From contig JAQFVV010000258.1 of the NCBI GenBank assembly GCA_028023455.1, positions 1,106,501-1,170,500 on the forward strand: 64,000 bases of DNA, read 5' to 3'. Numbering within the stretch: the stretch's first letter is position 1; each line of letters begins with the position of its first letter. This DNA comes from Epiperipatus broadwayi. Lineage: Eukaryota > Onychophora > Udeonychophora > Euonychophora > Peripatidae. Made by a program: the position numbers and the translations under genes. The notes beneath the pieces were generated by a model. It did no database searches and was not told the origin of the DNA. It saw nothing but the letters and a program-made list of their open reading frames with translations. Below, piece after piece: positions 46,490 to 59,849 of this stretch.

Positions 46490-48560
46490 AAAAAAATTAT
46501 CATATAGTAAGACAAAATTTCAATTAAGTGAAAATAACTAATGGATTCAGATGATTTTTTTTTAATTAACTTTTTTAAAAAAAAAAAACAATACAAGTAT
46601 TTATTTATTCATAATTTAAATAAGTTTTTAAGCATTTCGTTTTCTAGCATTATTAAAATAGCAAAATTTTTATTACTGAACTATATTTGAATTTCTGCCA
46701 CTTAACAAGAGGTAAAATTTCTTCTTAATAAAATAAATATAATTAATACATTTTATATTTATTAATGACTTTTAAAGACTATTTAATAATAATAAGTTAT
46801 ATTTAAATTATGCTAATACATTAAAAACACTACCAATGTAATTAATATAATTACAAGTTTGTATCAGAATGATTATATATTTCTGAAAATTTTCTGATTT
46901 CGAAATGAAATTTGAACCTAGGTCTTTGAATTATTAATATTCTTTGAAATCTTTAAATTTTTAAATCATAAGAAAATTAATTATATTGCAATCACAAAAC
47001 GATCCAGATAGCCTTTAATATCTGCTACTTTGCCCTTAGAATACATTTCCAGATGATAAAATATCACAAGACCTGATGAAAGCTAAGGATGACAGAAAAT
47101 AGTATTAACAACATCATTTAGAAAATTAAAAAAATAAAGATATTATCCAAGAAGTTTTCTAATCCTACTGCTAACTGCAGAAGACAAATGTATGCATTTT
47201 GAATGTTCTATTCAAGAATAAATAAGATATTTAGACAGTAAGGTAATACACCCAAACAATAATTCTTGATTAATGTTGATGATAGTTTATCACTATTTAT
47301 AATTCTCTTATGTATCACAATATTATTTCTGGTATAGTCTGATAAGGCAAGAAACAGAAATAAGTAATGATTTTTTTTTTCCTATCATTGTGAGAAAAAA
47401 AATCCTATAATAAAAATTATATATCACAAATAAAGATAACTCCAAAAATAATTTTTTTCTTCTTCTTTCTGAATAGGATTTGTAAATGTCTAAATTTAAG
47501 TGACAAGATTTTGGAAATGACTGTGAAAATGTTATCTTCCACCACAGCACCAACTCCAAATATTGAACTATATGTCCTTCATGAGGTAGTTCTTAATGTC
47601 ATGGTCATGACCAAGTTTAGATCACTAAAGTGTGAGAGAATGTAAATCTAATTCACTAGAATACATAAATCATGGCTCAAATTTTTTATTAATTATTATG
47701 TAGAAATAATATATATTAGCACTGATGCATTTCAATTTTTAATTTTGTCATAAATGTATACAACAATGCAAGAGATTTTTACAAATCATAATAGTTCTCT
47801 AAATGTTATTATTCTGTTTCTAATTTGAATTTAAAATATTGCTTAAAATATGTTTTTGGTAAAACAACAGCAAACAAACAAAAAAGTGCCTGTTCAATTT
47901 TAAAAATGTTAAGAACTATTTATTTATTAGACATTTCAATGGTTTTTAACTTACAGAGGATAAAATGTTTTTATTAAAGATAAAAAATTGGTTTTGGAGC
48001 AACAAAAAAATTTTTTTTAACTAATCTGAGTCACAACTGGCAAAGATTAAGAACTGTTATAACATTTTGAAATATCTAATTTTCCAAAATCTTTCAATTT
48101 AACCTCACTCAGAATTAAAAACTATTTTTGACGGGATAAAATTTATTATCACATTACTTTAATAAAGAGTATAAAACGTTTCTGCAGAACATATTTCACT
48201 CTCAGAGGAAACAGTATATTATGTTAAGTATTTTACACATTCCCTAATCATAAAATAATTGTCATTAGTTATCTACCAATCAGCAAATCCCAAGTCACAA
48301 TGTCCAAGCTTTCTAATCATTTGATTTCTCTTAAAATATTCATCTCTTCCACCTCAACATCATCAATCAATATCTTTCCTCTTCATCTTCTTTTTACTCC
48401 TTACAATGCCCTTCAATTTCATAAATATATTATTTCTAAGTATATAAATCAATTAAATTTTTTTTTCACTTCCTGCCCTTATATATTAATTTCATAAATA
48501 AAATATTTCTAACTTTATAAACCAATTCATTTTTTTTTTCACTTCCTAACTACATCAATT
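46490..48560. other. AT-rich sequence, nothing firm
   Basis: No gene recognised. A CTGATGA...GAAAA pattern near 47073-47105 resembles the ribozyme module only loosely. The minus frame 47559-47323 has no domain. Confidence 0.35.
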
Positions 48561-48564
48561 AACA

Positions 48565-50500
48565 ATTTTTCTCATATCTTATTTTTTCAGATTATTTTTT
48601 CCAATATTCTTTAAATTGACATCTCAAAAGCACTCAATATTTTATTATCCTTTTTTTTTGTAATTGTCCAAGTTTCTACTCCAAGAAAAAATACATTCCA
48701 AACAAAATATCTAATCAACTTCTACCTTCAATGAGTAGAAGAAAATAATCTTCTGTCTTTATTAAAAGCATCTATAGCCAATGGAATTCTTACTTTAATA
48801 TATTTCTGATTACTTCCATAACCTGTTAACTATTATTAAAAGATTAAAAATAATAACCTGCTGTGCAACTTTTGGCCCAATTGCTATTCTTAATCATCCC
48901 CATCAACATTCATTTTTTTAGATACAGAAGCATTTGTTTTTATACCAATCTTTCTAAATAATACATCAATATTTGATACTTGTTCACTCAAACCATTCCT
49001 CATATTAGTGCAATGAATTATGTCCATATTAATTCTCCTTCCTCATGATCTCTTTAAAAAGCTCCTCAAATATTTAAAATTTTTAATTAACAATATTTGC
49101 TTGTCTAATATATTTAGATGCTTATCCTTATCACCTATTCTAAAGCAAAGCTTTAGTTTTAGTAACTTTTATTTCACCCCAAATTTGTTTTTCCTTTAAA
49201 ATAAAACTTTATGCATACAATTTTATAAATACTGTCTAAAAAAAAAAATATTTGAGTTTAGATATATTTACATAGATAGGATTGTTTCTAAAATGTGTGC
49301 TAACTTTTCAAAAGGATACAACTAAAGTAAAGGATTAGAATATTTATTTTAACAAAAGTAAACTAGAATTTGTGGAAATCTATATGAACAGTATACAACA
49401 ACAAAGAAGAGGATAAGTTTTATTAACAACGCCTTTCTATTTGTAATATAATAATATCATTAGCAAATCTTAACACTGCATTTCCCCTCTTCTATATTAA
49501 CTTTATTGAATAACAAAAAAACATTTATTGTCTCAATATTTAAAAAATTCACACACACTTTATTGATTTATATCTCTTCATAAAAGTAATTAACCTTCTA
49601 AATATTTTTTGTCTAATATACACATTTTGTGATCAACACCTTACCTCACCCCTTTCAACCTTTCTTTATCAAAATAGAGTACTCCATATTTTTAAGCACA
49701 CTTTTTTAAAATTCAAAATATTAACCTCTCTTATCTTTTCTATTTCTCAATAGGTTTTATTAACCAAGTGAATCAAAAGTCTTATATCACTTTTTAAATC
49801 TGAATTATTCTTAAGATAAATCCCTATTCAGATAGCTGAGGGTCACGAAAAATTAACCTCCATTAATTTTTGTTTCTATCAGAATCGTTTCTGCTGGGAA
49901 AAAAATCCACCAACCTTTCACCCAAGTTATAAATTACATAATACATATTAAATATCTTTTTTGACTTTCGTTTTTTTATAGCATATTACAATTTAGCTGA
50001 AATTTTATCAAATTTCTGACCTTTTTTTTTTATCCCATAATCTTTACAATCTTTGCTTCTTAACAAATTGAGAGGGAAAGGGGCTTCTTCTTTTTTTAAA
50101 AAAAAAAAAAGTTCTAAATTTGAGAAGCTAGAATGAATTGGTAACAAATTAACACAATTTATAAATAAATACATACTTCATAGTAATATCCTATTATCGA
50201 ATTATCCCAATCTGCAACCGGCATAGGAATATACTTCATAAAATTTTTTACTGATTTTATTTATTTTTCAATTATAATAACTATTTCATTCTTTCATCAA
50301 CAACTTTTATACAATCCTCTCAACTTTAAAAATATCTATGGAATTTACTACTAACTTTCACTTCTTTAGCAACTATTTCATTTCTAAATATAATCTGATC
50401 ACTTTCTAATTCTATCATGTAATATACATACCATTTCTTAATAATTCTTCTGCACACTAACAAACTACTCGAATTTTATCCATCTCTTTTCTCTGCTCAT
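48565..50500 (-). mobile_element. Decayed LINE, minus strand
   Basis: The minus strand carries scattered RT remnants: DLIHLVNKTYWEI near 49780-49740 (the AFD region), VKICANDIII near 49490-49440 (the ADD box), and a C-terminal FLGVETWTITKKK near 48690-48650 (compare YGxETWTL in other LINEs). Stops are numerous. It adjoins the Tigger-type element on its right. Plus-strand frames 48300-48497 and others are not genes. Confidence 0.6.
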
Positions 50501-50525
50501 TGTTAAGCTTTTTTAATAATAAATA

Positions 50526-52666
50526 CAGGCAGTCCCCTAATTACAAACTTAATTGATTCCTGACAAGTGTTTGGAAGTTGAAATTGTTTGAAAGTAGAGG
50601 TCTGTAAAAAAAAAAAAACATCAAAAGGGGTTTTCAAAATACACTATTTATTTTTTATTGATTAGTATCTAGAGTTTTGTTTAGAAATTTATCAAGAGTT
50701 AATTGAATTGTATTCTTTTTCTTCTCTTGATAAAGAATCCTGTAACATTCTGTGTCTTTTTCTGCTGCCCTTTGTACACGAGATATATGCACTCCATTGG
50801 GATTACAGACTGCCATGATAGTCAAAAATTTGTCAAGGTGCATCATTTATCTTCTTGATTGTCAAACTCTTAACAATAAGTTCATTATCAGTTTCTTTTT
50901 CATTTTGTATTTCATTCATCTCTTGTAGTTTAATCTAATCCTCATTTGACAAAAGTTCTGAGTGAGATTGCATTAACTCATCAATAGCTTCATCAGTGAT
51001 ATCTAAATTTAATTCATTCATTATATTGATTATTTCAGTTGTGATATCTTCAGGAGTTTCTTCAATGTCCATAGAAGCATTCATCATTTGTAGATATATT
51101 TATTTCTAACAACCTTTCATTGTTGACTCTATTATTTACCATGCATCCCCGATAATATTCATTGCATTCCATATAACTTTTCCAAAAATGTCTTAATGTA
51201 GGACCACATTCCTTATCAATTGCCTTCATTGTTTGAGTCATTAATCTTCTCATATAATACAACTTAAAAGTAGCTATCACAGTTTGGTCCATAGGTACAA
51301 TGTATTTCACTTGGAGTATTGGGAGGGATAAACACAATATTAACTTGTGGATATAAATTTTGCAGGAATTTTGGATGTCCAGGAAAATTGTCTGAGAGCA
51401 ATAGTGTTTTAAATGGTAAATTATTCTCATTACAATATAGTCTAACAGAAGTCACAAAATGACACAAAATGACATGAGAACCAATCTGAAAAGGCTGAGT
51501 AGTAGCCCAAGCTTTAGGATATGATTTCCAAATGACTGGAAGCATTCTTTTATCTTTTCTTTTCAATGCTCTAGGATTTTCTGACAAATTAGCATTGGCT
51601 TCAATTTAAAATCACCAGCTAAATTACCTCCAAGAAGCAGTGTTAATCTGTTTTTAGAAGGTCTTTATGTCCAGGTGCAACTGATTCTTCTTTTGATAAA
51701 TATGTATACCGTGCAGGCATCTTTTTCCAAAATAATCCTGTCTCATCTACATCGAAGACTAGGCATGGAAAATAAGCTCCATCTTTAATGATATTAGAGA
51801 AAGTGGAAATAAATTCACTGGCAGTTTTCTTATCTGCACTGTCACCTTCCCCAATACATTTAATATTATGTAAAGAATATCTCATTTTAAATTTGTGAAG
51901 CCAGCCATTGCTTGCTACAAATTCAACAGCAGAGTCTTCTTTTAATTCTTTCTTTCAATCTTCATGCAAACTAAAAGCCTTAGCTTGAATAATTGATAAA
52001 CCCACTGGGATGCCTTATTGATGTTGATCTTCAATCCATAAAGCCAAAGATTTCTCCATTTCATCCATTACTCTGCCATGTCTTTTTGAAACAATCTTTG
52101 AAGAAATATTTCCACAATTTTTAATATATTCCTTAATTTTGTTCTTGTTTTTCACAATTTTATATACTGTTGGTCGTTTTAAATTGCTTGAACATGCAAT
52201 TGAAGCAAAAGATTCACCATTTTCAGAACGTCTAATTATATCCATTTTTGTCTTGACCGTTTGGGGTTTAAGAGACCTGGATTTCATTTTAGTTGTATCA
52301 ACACTGCCGCTTTTTCGTTTCTCACTCATGTTTTTAATTAATAAGAATAAAAAAAAAATTCACCAAAACAGAAATATATATAGTATATATGTAACATAAT
52401 CACACACACACACTACTTTTAAAAATAAGCACTAATCGAGACAGTCTGTGACAATGCTAAAAATAAAAGTAATCAATGTAAGAGAGATGGGAAGATTTAC
52501 TGTATTTTAAATAGGTTTTTATTGTTCTCTAAAATATACTTTTAATTATTTTCTAAATTCCAAAATTTATCTTTCTTTAGAAAAAATTCAATTACGAATG
52601 TATGTAAATAGTTTTTTTATTATCATGTGCATTCCAAAAGTGATTACATAACTAGGGGGCTTCCTG
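50526..52666 (-). mobile_element. Tigger/jerky-type DNA transposon with both ends
   Basis: The left end CAGGCAGTCCCCTAATTAC and the reverse complement of the right end (CAGGAAGCCCCCTAGTTATG) form terminal inverted repeats flanked by TA (50524-50525 and 52667-52668), as in the pogo/Tigger group. Its length of 2,141 bp and internal minus-strand transposase remnants fit a full-length but inactivated copy. Confidence 0.9.
51062..52329 (-). pseudogene. Tigger/jerky-type transposase, disrupted
   Basis: The start at 52329 (MSEKRKSGSVDTT) opens a CENP-B-like helix-turn-helix region (KMDIIRRSENGESFASIACS, then LKRPTVYKIVKNK). A second DNA-binding region follows (MEKSLALWIEDQ, stop at 52015), then DSAVEFVASNGWLHKFKMRY. 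The DDE-type nuclease is recognisable: first Asp in VFDVDETGLFWKKMP (about 51760), second in LLLSDNFPGHP (about 51395), third in PMDQTVIATFK (about 51290). Two in-frame stops (near 52015 and 51956) and frameshifts near 51640 and 51300 break it. Family transposases are nuclear DNA-binding enzymes that cut at the element ends; this copy cannot make one. Confidence 0.9.
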
Positions 52667-52669
52667 TAC

Positions 52670-52860
52670 TACAAAGGATGCTTTTATTTTTCTATGGCTA
52701 TATTATTCATCTAATCAATAACCCAACACTTTTTTTTTTAATTTGGATATTCTCATAATGCAGTTTCTATTAAATGATAAATGCATTCATGGGTTCAGCA
52801 TTTGTAGGAGTATGCTATCTCTCCCACCAATAATAAATGTTATAATATCATAATTGTATT
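52670..52860. other. AT-rich sequence
   Basis: Nothing recognised. Confidence 0.3.
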
Positions 52861-53042
52861 TACTATTTTTACAGTCATCAATACTCATCACAAATCTGAT
52901 TAAATTGAGATCATTACTATCTAGCTGAAAAATAGATGTTTTCTAACTATTATTAGATTGTTATCTGGAATGTCCATTAGTTATCTACCTAAAGTAAAAA
53001 TCCTAGATCTATTCATCTGCTACTTAAAAAAAAAAAAAAATC
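52861..53042 (+). repeat. Dispersed A-tailed repeat, copy 2
   Basis: Related to 14084-14236, with the same order of TTTTTACAGTC, ATCAATACTCATC, TGTCCATTAGTTATCTACC and terminal A run. Here the sequence left of 52861 (AATTGTATTTACTATTTTTAC) has no ribozyme-family insertion, so it resembles the unoccupied form of the 13778-14064 site. Confidence 0.5.
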
Positions 53043-53318
53043 CGATAAATATCTTTCACTTTTTATTGGTATTTAGGCAGCATCATACATTAATTTCATA
53101 ATAATTATTTTTCTTAACATTTTTTAATTTATCTTAGTCCATATTTTTATCATTACTGATTTTACTTTTTCCAAAAATAATTTCATTAAATTGTTATCAA
53201 AACAAATATCAATTCCAGAGATTGCAAATATCTTTATCATTAATATTTTATTTTGGATTAAAATATTGCTCTCAGCTCTTAAATTATTCTTCTTTCCCTG
53301 ATGATTTTTAAAACTATA

Positions 53319-55222
53319 TACACCTGGGTCTCGTTTTATGCGATAGATAGGTTCCTCAGAAAACACGCACAAACGAAATCGTGCAAAAATAGACGTAACT
53401 TACCTTGAAAAAGGGGTGATACAGACTGTGATTTTTCAAAAATCGCATAAAAGCAAAGCACCAACGTAAAATTACTTTAAAATTCATGCAAAAAAAAAAA
53501 AAAAAAGGAAATAAAATATGACTAATAAAAAATTTCTAATTTGAAAAAAATTGATACAAGACAAACTTTTTTTAACTATAATGTTTAATTTTATTCAAAA
53601 CAATATATTTTTATACATAATTAACAGTAATTTATATTTTTTTATACACGTTTTAATTATTATCGCTATTTTCCAGTAAACAGGTTCGTTTGCAAACTGA
53701 TAAAAAAATCAGATTCTTCACAAGATGAAATACAACTAGCGCCAAAGTCATTCTCATGTTATGTTAATTAATGGTTTTCTGGTGACAACATAATTAGTAA
53801 TAAATCTAACAACTAAAAATTAAATTCTTATTTTTGTCTTCAATTTTCAATTTTAATTGTGCCCACTGCCATTACTCACCTTTTAAAAATAAAATTACAT
53901 TCTTTTTTAAAAAGCAAACACAGAATGTGATTTAAAATGCAAAATTAACACACACAATGTTTGAACAAATTTACATTATAATCTTGTAAAATTTAATGTG
54001 TGTATACATAAAATGTGGAAATCATGATTTTAATTTCATTATTGCATAAAATCTTACTATTATAAAGCACTGAAAATATTGAAATTACTAAGTTGAAATT
54101 CAAATTTCAATAATGTGCTATTACTTTCAATATAACGTAAGTGCGCGAAATTTATTATTTAACCCTTTCTTAGCCTGAACCGTGAAATCGCGGTTGTCAC
54201 CTTTAGATTGCTCTAACTCAGCCAATTTTTTAGTTACAATGATGAAAAAATACCCGTATTAAAGCTTAGAGCAAGGCCTATAAGATGCTGCCCTCTTGAA
54301 TTATTTTACAAGTAAAAAATCAATAATAGGAGGGTTTTAAGTTGAATAAAAGAAGGCCAGTTTTGATTGGTTGGATAATCTATTCTCAATCTATTCTCAA
54401 TTCTTATTGGCTGATGATTCCGTTAAATATTTTTTCACCGCTAAAATGAAAATATATGTTTTGGAGTGGTTTTTTTTATTATGTTTCGTACATATTATAA
54501 ATAATTTTCATAAAATCTGATAAAAATATAGTTATTTTACAAAAGTAGTAAGGTTTTATTAAAAAATTGTATACTTTACATGATTGTAAATTGAAAAAGA
54601 AACCAGCCGTAGCAATTTTGACATCTTGTCAAGAGTTGAGATTGTTCCAAGCTGTTTATTTGATTTTCAAACAAAGATTAATGTTTTAGAATATTTTTCT
54701 GGCATTATAATGTATTTTTGGTGTATTTTTTTAATAATATGCTGAAAGTATAATTATTTTGAGAAAGACGTTAAGATTTTTCCTAAAAAATTCTTAAAAA
54801 ATTCATAACGTGAAATCTGGGAGGGATTTAAATGACATTTACAATGCTTCTAATTTGCTCGTAATGTTTTCTTTGATTTTTCCGCTTTTGAATATTTCTA
54901 TAAAATACAAATAAAAATATATTTTTGAAATAACTTTCGTTTACTTTCCTACCATTACAAATAATTAATATACTTTTTGAAAACGAAACTAAAATTAATA
55001 TATATTAAAAGATGAAAATATTTGTATCAAAAAGTTTCTCACTTGACCAATTAAAACCAATTAAAAGTTTCAGAGTTTTACTTTACTTGACCAATAATGA
55101 AAGTGATCCATGAAAGTGTTAAAGTAATAGCGCAATATCGGAGTTCGACTTCCGGTGAAACACGAATCGCGTAACTTCAAAATTGTGTTAAATAAGTCCG
55201 CGTAAAAAGAGACCCAGGTGTA
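53319..55222. mobile_element. Non-autonomous Tigger-like element
   Basis: The left end TACACCTGGGTCTCGTTTTA is matched by the reverse complement of the right end (TACACCTGGGTCTCTTTTTA), inside TA. The wording CTCGTTTTATGCG resembles Tigger-group inverted repeats. No transposase is present. About half the length is a nested insertion (54160-55122). Confidence 0.8.
54160..55122. mobile_element. piggyBac-like non-autonomous insertion (candidate)
   Basis: TTAA at 54160-54163 and 55119-55122 brackets 955 bp beginning CCCTTTCTTAGCC and ending TCCATGAAAGTG. The reverse complement of the right end (CACTTTCATGGA) partly matches the left. TTAA duplication and CCCTTT/CACTTT ends are piggyBac-like. Inverted-repeat agreement is short. 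Confidence 0.45.
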
Positions 55223-55224
55223 TA

Positions 55225-56585
55225 CATTATTACCGTAAAGTTTTCTTTAAAGAAAGTCCTTCCTTCTTCCTTTTCTATTTCCTTAGTTTAATTATATAAT
55301 CATTTTTCTGTCCTTTGATAAATTATTCTTTCAATTTCTTTATTCATGAATCCTTGTTATCAAATATGCTGAAAAATATTTGGTATAGCCTTCAGTATAA
55401 CCATTATTAATTTATTACTTATAAAATCATTATTTAAATTATGCTTTTGATCCAAAACTTTATATAGCCATCAGTCTACTATTATTCTCAACTAAAAAAA
55501 TTTCAGACATCTATCAATCTTTTCTCCATACATTTTCCATCATATTTCTTATTAGTCAATAAAATCTAATTTTTCTTATTTCTAAAAGAAATTCTAACAT
55601 TCAGGTCTAAAAATATTTGTTGAATTTTTTTTTTTTTTTTGGTTTGGGCAGAGAAAAACTACATTTTTATTCTCATTACATTATATATATGAATACTAAA
55701 AAAAAAAAATTATCATTTTTATATACTGTACTGTAATTTTATTAAGATTGATTATTTTAAGCATATAATAAAACAATTTTTTTATGAACGATTTATTTAC
55801 ATTCTAATTTATTTACTTATTCACAGAATTTGTTTGTCTAATAAATATTTCTTTCATTTAGAAATTGAATAAATATTATCTATTTATTCTTTTTTATACA
55901 ATATATATAAAAAACATTATTTTTAATTTTTTTTTTATTATCTTGTTTAGCTTTTGCTATTTTTATTTGTTTTGAATGTAAACTATTAAAAATATATCAA
56001 CTATTCATATTTATTTTTATCAACAATATAAATAATTAAAAAAATTATATATATAATCTGTAAATACATATCTAGCATTTCTTCTAGAAAATAAAGCATT
56101 GAAAGAAAACCATAAAAATCCTCATTAATTGGCAATTGATTAGCCCTGGTGAATTCAATAGTTATAGAATTCCTTGGAAAGCCATTATTTTGGAGAAGAA
56201 TAGTAACTTTTCTCTTTATGTTTCTCCAAATATATGCATATGAAACCATTCTCTCTACTTGGGAACCCAGACTTCACTTTACAAAGACAGCAACTTCTTC
56301 TTAATTCTTTTTTGAAGTTATAATTTCTTTTTGTTTTCTTCATATAACATTGTAATAATTAAAAATCAGATTTTGACAAATTTTTTAATATTAACTATTT
56401 ATTTGGTATTAAATCAAATAGGTATACAATCAAACTGTGAAGTTAGATTTTTTTTAGATATAAAATTTTAAAATTATGTATATAAAAAAACTATTATAAT
56501 AAATAAAAAAGCATAAAGTTATATTAATCCAACTACTTAATTAATTATAAAATTTCCCACCCATACACATTCTAGGCAAAACTGG
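55225..56585. other. AT-rich sequence with an unassigned minus frame
   Basis: Mostly AT-rich. The minus frame 56249-56001 reads as ordinary protein for about 60 codons (VTILLQNNGFPRNSITIEF) and might be a LINE remnant. I cannot assign it. Confidence 0.3.
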
Positions 56586-58010
56586 TGGTGATTTAAAGTG
56601 CTCTCTCTGCCATTTTGAATTCTAATGACAGTCCAAAACCACTGCTAACACATCCAAGGAATAAATGGCATTGAATCATCCACAAGGGACACTTGGATCG
56701 GTCAGCAGTGTTTTTGGATAGTCCTTAGAACTCAGAACGGCACACTCTAAATCAATTTGATCAAACCAAGCTTACAATTTTGAAATACTATAAGCCTATA
56801 ACTTCTAAAATATGGCAGCTGAAAGAGAAATTGGCTGAAATAAACATATTAATTTTACAATTAATCGGATTTTTTCTTACCAGAAAGAAACTGATGTTGC
56901 ATGCCTCTTTTGTTACATGTACTTAGAAAAAAAAATGGAGATAAAAAAAACTCCCGACATGGACATCAGATCTACACTTGATCACGTGAGGTCATTACAG
57001 GCTCTTGAAATTGATACAAATAAAAAAATTTTAAAGCCATAATAATATTGCAGGATCTTACAAAAATTTACTAAGAAGAAATTTGGCTACTCAAGAAAAG
57101 TTACTTTTCCTTCTAAGATTTTGGATCAAAATTTGTCTTTTATAGCCATTTTCAAATCGTGTGATCACATGTGAACAATGCTAACTTTTTCTCATCTCCA
57201 TCTTTTTCTTCATAACGAATGTGAGAAAAGAAGCACACAACAATATTTACTTTGGTTAAAAAAAAATCTGATTTATTAATTTTTTATGAATTGTAAAATT
57301 AATATTCTTTACTTTAGACAATTATTCTTTCAGGATAAAATGAGATTTATTATTAATTGTAGAATTAATATGCTTTGGCAATTGTTTCTACATTTATTCA
57401 ACATTTACGTTATTTCAACATGTGGTTATAGGCTTATAGTTTAATAAAATTTGTATTTTAAGTTATACACTTTTAGTATTTCCAAATAATAAGCTTGGTT
57501 TGATCATTTTTATGTTTATTTAATATGTTGTTATGAGCATATATTATAATAAAATTTGGTTAATGACTGTGCTTCATGCTGAAGTATACAGGGAGGAAGG
57601 ATATTTTTGATGATACAAAGTATCATCCAAAAAATGCAGAAGTCACAAATATGTTGTTTATTTACATTTTTTAATATATGTATCCATTATTTTTTTTCAT
57701 TTACACTTTCTCTTTAAATATTTTAAATTTGTATTTTAGAAATTATAAGCTTTTAGTATTTCAAAATTTATTCATTCCTCCCATTTTTATATTTTGTATA
57801 TTTTAGTCATATGATTTGATCAAGCATGGTTGTATGAAATTTGCACTTTAATTTTTTAATTATTGATGTAAATTGTGATTTTGTAATGAACAGTCACATT
57901 GAGTGATCATGTATGGATTATTCATCATCATTTATCACTTGATCTGTCAGCAATGGTTTGGGGAAGTTCTTAGAATTCAAAATGGCAAAGAGCACTCTAA
58001 ATTGGTACCA
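56586..58010. mobile_element. 1.4-kb foldback element with long inverted arms
   Basis: The left end (TGGTGATTTAAAGTGCTCTC, then GCCATTTTGAATTCTAA) matches the reverse complement of the right end (AGAGTGCTCTTTGCCATTTTG...). A third, internal copy of the terminal motif lies inverted at about 56680-56750. A second arm pair is GATCAAACCAAGCTT (56759-56773) and AAGCTTGGTTTGATC (57491-57505), with weaker pairing further in. No coding. Confidence 0.75.
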
Positions 58011-58666
58011 TAAAATCTTTAACAATCTTCTCTTCTTTAAATTGTTACACTATTCTAATCCCCCTCTTATCATTTCACAATCATTATTCTGATTTTTTTT
58101 AATACTTTATTGATTTCTTTATATAAAGTATAAATTTATTCATTGTTATGTAAACCTAACTGAGATATAAACTTATATTAAACATAAAATCCCATTTATT
58201 TTAATCTCACTACAATATATTGCTTATAATCTACTTATCTTTATCTTGCCCAGTAAATACAATGATAAAAATAAATTGCTGGACTTAAATTCCTAAATCA
58301 ATTCCTTATTGAGATGAGTGAGGACAGAAAAGATACAAAAAAAAATACAATTCTTAATCTAATCAACTTTAGTGTAAATTATATTCCGACTTCTCTTATG
58401 GTGTTTGAATATCATTTGATTTAAAAAACAAATGGCAGAGTAAACAAATATATATTAATTACAGCAATCACAGTAAATATTCCCCCTTCTCTCCCAAGAT
58501 TAATCTGCATTCTTGTTTCCTAATAAATAACATAGTAATATTTCCAATTAATCTAAAATCTTTCTATTTCACTCATCTTATTTCACAAAATTATAATAAA
58601 TTATTTTCATTACTAATCTAAATTCTATATTATTTTCAACATATTCATAGTTATTTTGCTCTATAT
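58011..58666. other. AT-rich sequence, nothing recognised
   Basis: No coding or repeat signal. Confidence 0.35.
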
Positions 58667-59845
58667 TGAACCGGGTGGGGTAATAGATCGAATAGAAAAC
58701 ACTACATGAATTTTTTACTCTTTAATACAAATAGAGACTTGTGAAAGCAATATTGTAAGACTTACTTTTATACATAAAAAATATGATACAATTATTTATT
58801 AAATTATTATAAATTTCATCTACTCCGACTGCAATTTTAATCTTGCACCACTATTCCCTTAGGCAGAGAAGCATAATACCCAGAGGGTACCTATGACCAG
58901 GCCAAAGCTATATAAGATATATAACTGCAACCACATTTGCAGGCCATAGATCTTCTCGACTGCTGGATTCAACACCTATCATTCAAAGCACTTTTTTGTT
59001 TTGAAGAAAACTTCAGGCGCCAGTTAATTACAATAAGCAACTAACATACTCTGAATGATGGCAAACTAATTCAGCACCTAAGAAATCCCAACTAGCTCAA
59101 TCAAAAGAATAATATAATAAATTGTTGCTCTAACTTCTTAACTAAATTGTTTTTAGTATTATAATTAAAAGAAATTGGACAAATACTAATTTGTAGAATA
59201 ATTTATTTTAAATAAAATGTTTAATATAACTTGTAACTAATTTTATAAATCTTTTAATTAAATATAAACAAAGATTTATAATATCTCAGGCACACACATA
59301 TTATAATAAAACATACAATAGTAATGTAAGATAAACATAAAGCATTAAAGATAAGTACAAGCATTCAAACATGCACATAAATAGTTCATTTTTTGTGAGC
59401 TATAGAATTCATTTATTAGAATAACTCTGGGAGGCTTCAACGATTGCAATGGCTACCGTAATTAATATCAAGAATTGGAATAAAAATGTTATTGCCTATA
59501 GGATTTTTGAACGTGGTGGCTTCAAATTATATACTGGTGCATATGTGTTTTACCAACCAGTTGGATTTTAGGCTTCTGTTGCAGTCCTGGGCTACTTCTA
59601 TTTAGACAGTTAGACATTCCTGGCGGCTTCAAATTATCAGACGGGCAGACTGCTGTTGTTCTGGGAGATGGAGGTTGGAGCTCATTGCATGCTCCGAAAA
59701 TTGCTTAGCACTGCATTGTATTCATTAGAAAAAGTCTAACAAGGGATTGACTTTAAATATGTGAATGACTCTAGATATCTGAATGATTCTAGATTTGTGA
59801 ATGTGGTGACAAAAATTTTCAGTCCTATTTATATGATGACCTAGT
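58667..59845 (-). mobile_element. LTR-like repeat, minus orientation (right boundary uncertain)
   Basis: On the minus strand the segment ends CCACCCGGTTCA at 58667 (start form TGAACCGG), with TATAAATAG at 59833-59825 followed by a GC-richer leader. The layout is the same as in the 43198-45250 repeat but the sequence differs. No internal genes or primer site are seen. Confidence 0.35.
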
Positions 59846-59849
59846 TGTT

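Noticed and set aside
47073-47105. Another hammerhead-like module (CTGATGA ... GAAAA)
   Set aside because: The flanks show no similarity to the family and no stem I forms; the boxes are short enough to occur by chance.
56001-56249. Possible upstream KDM1A exon on the minus strand
   Set aside because: The translated text does not match the SWIRM or linker region and ends in low-complexity sequence; no suitable donor or acceptor pair.
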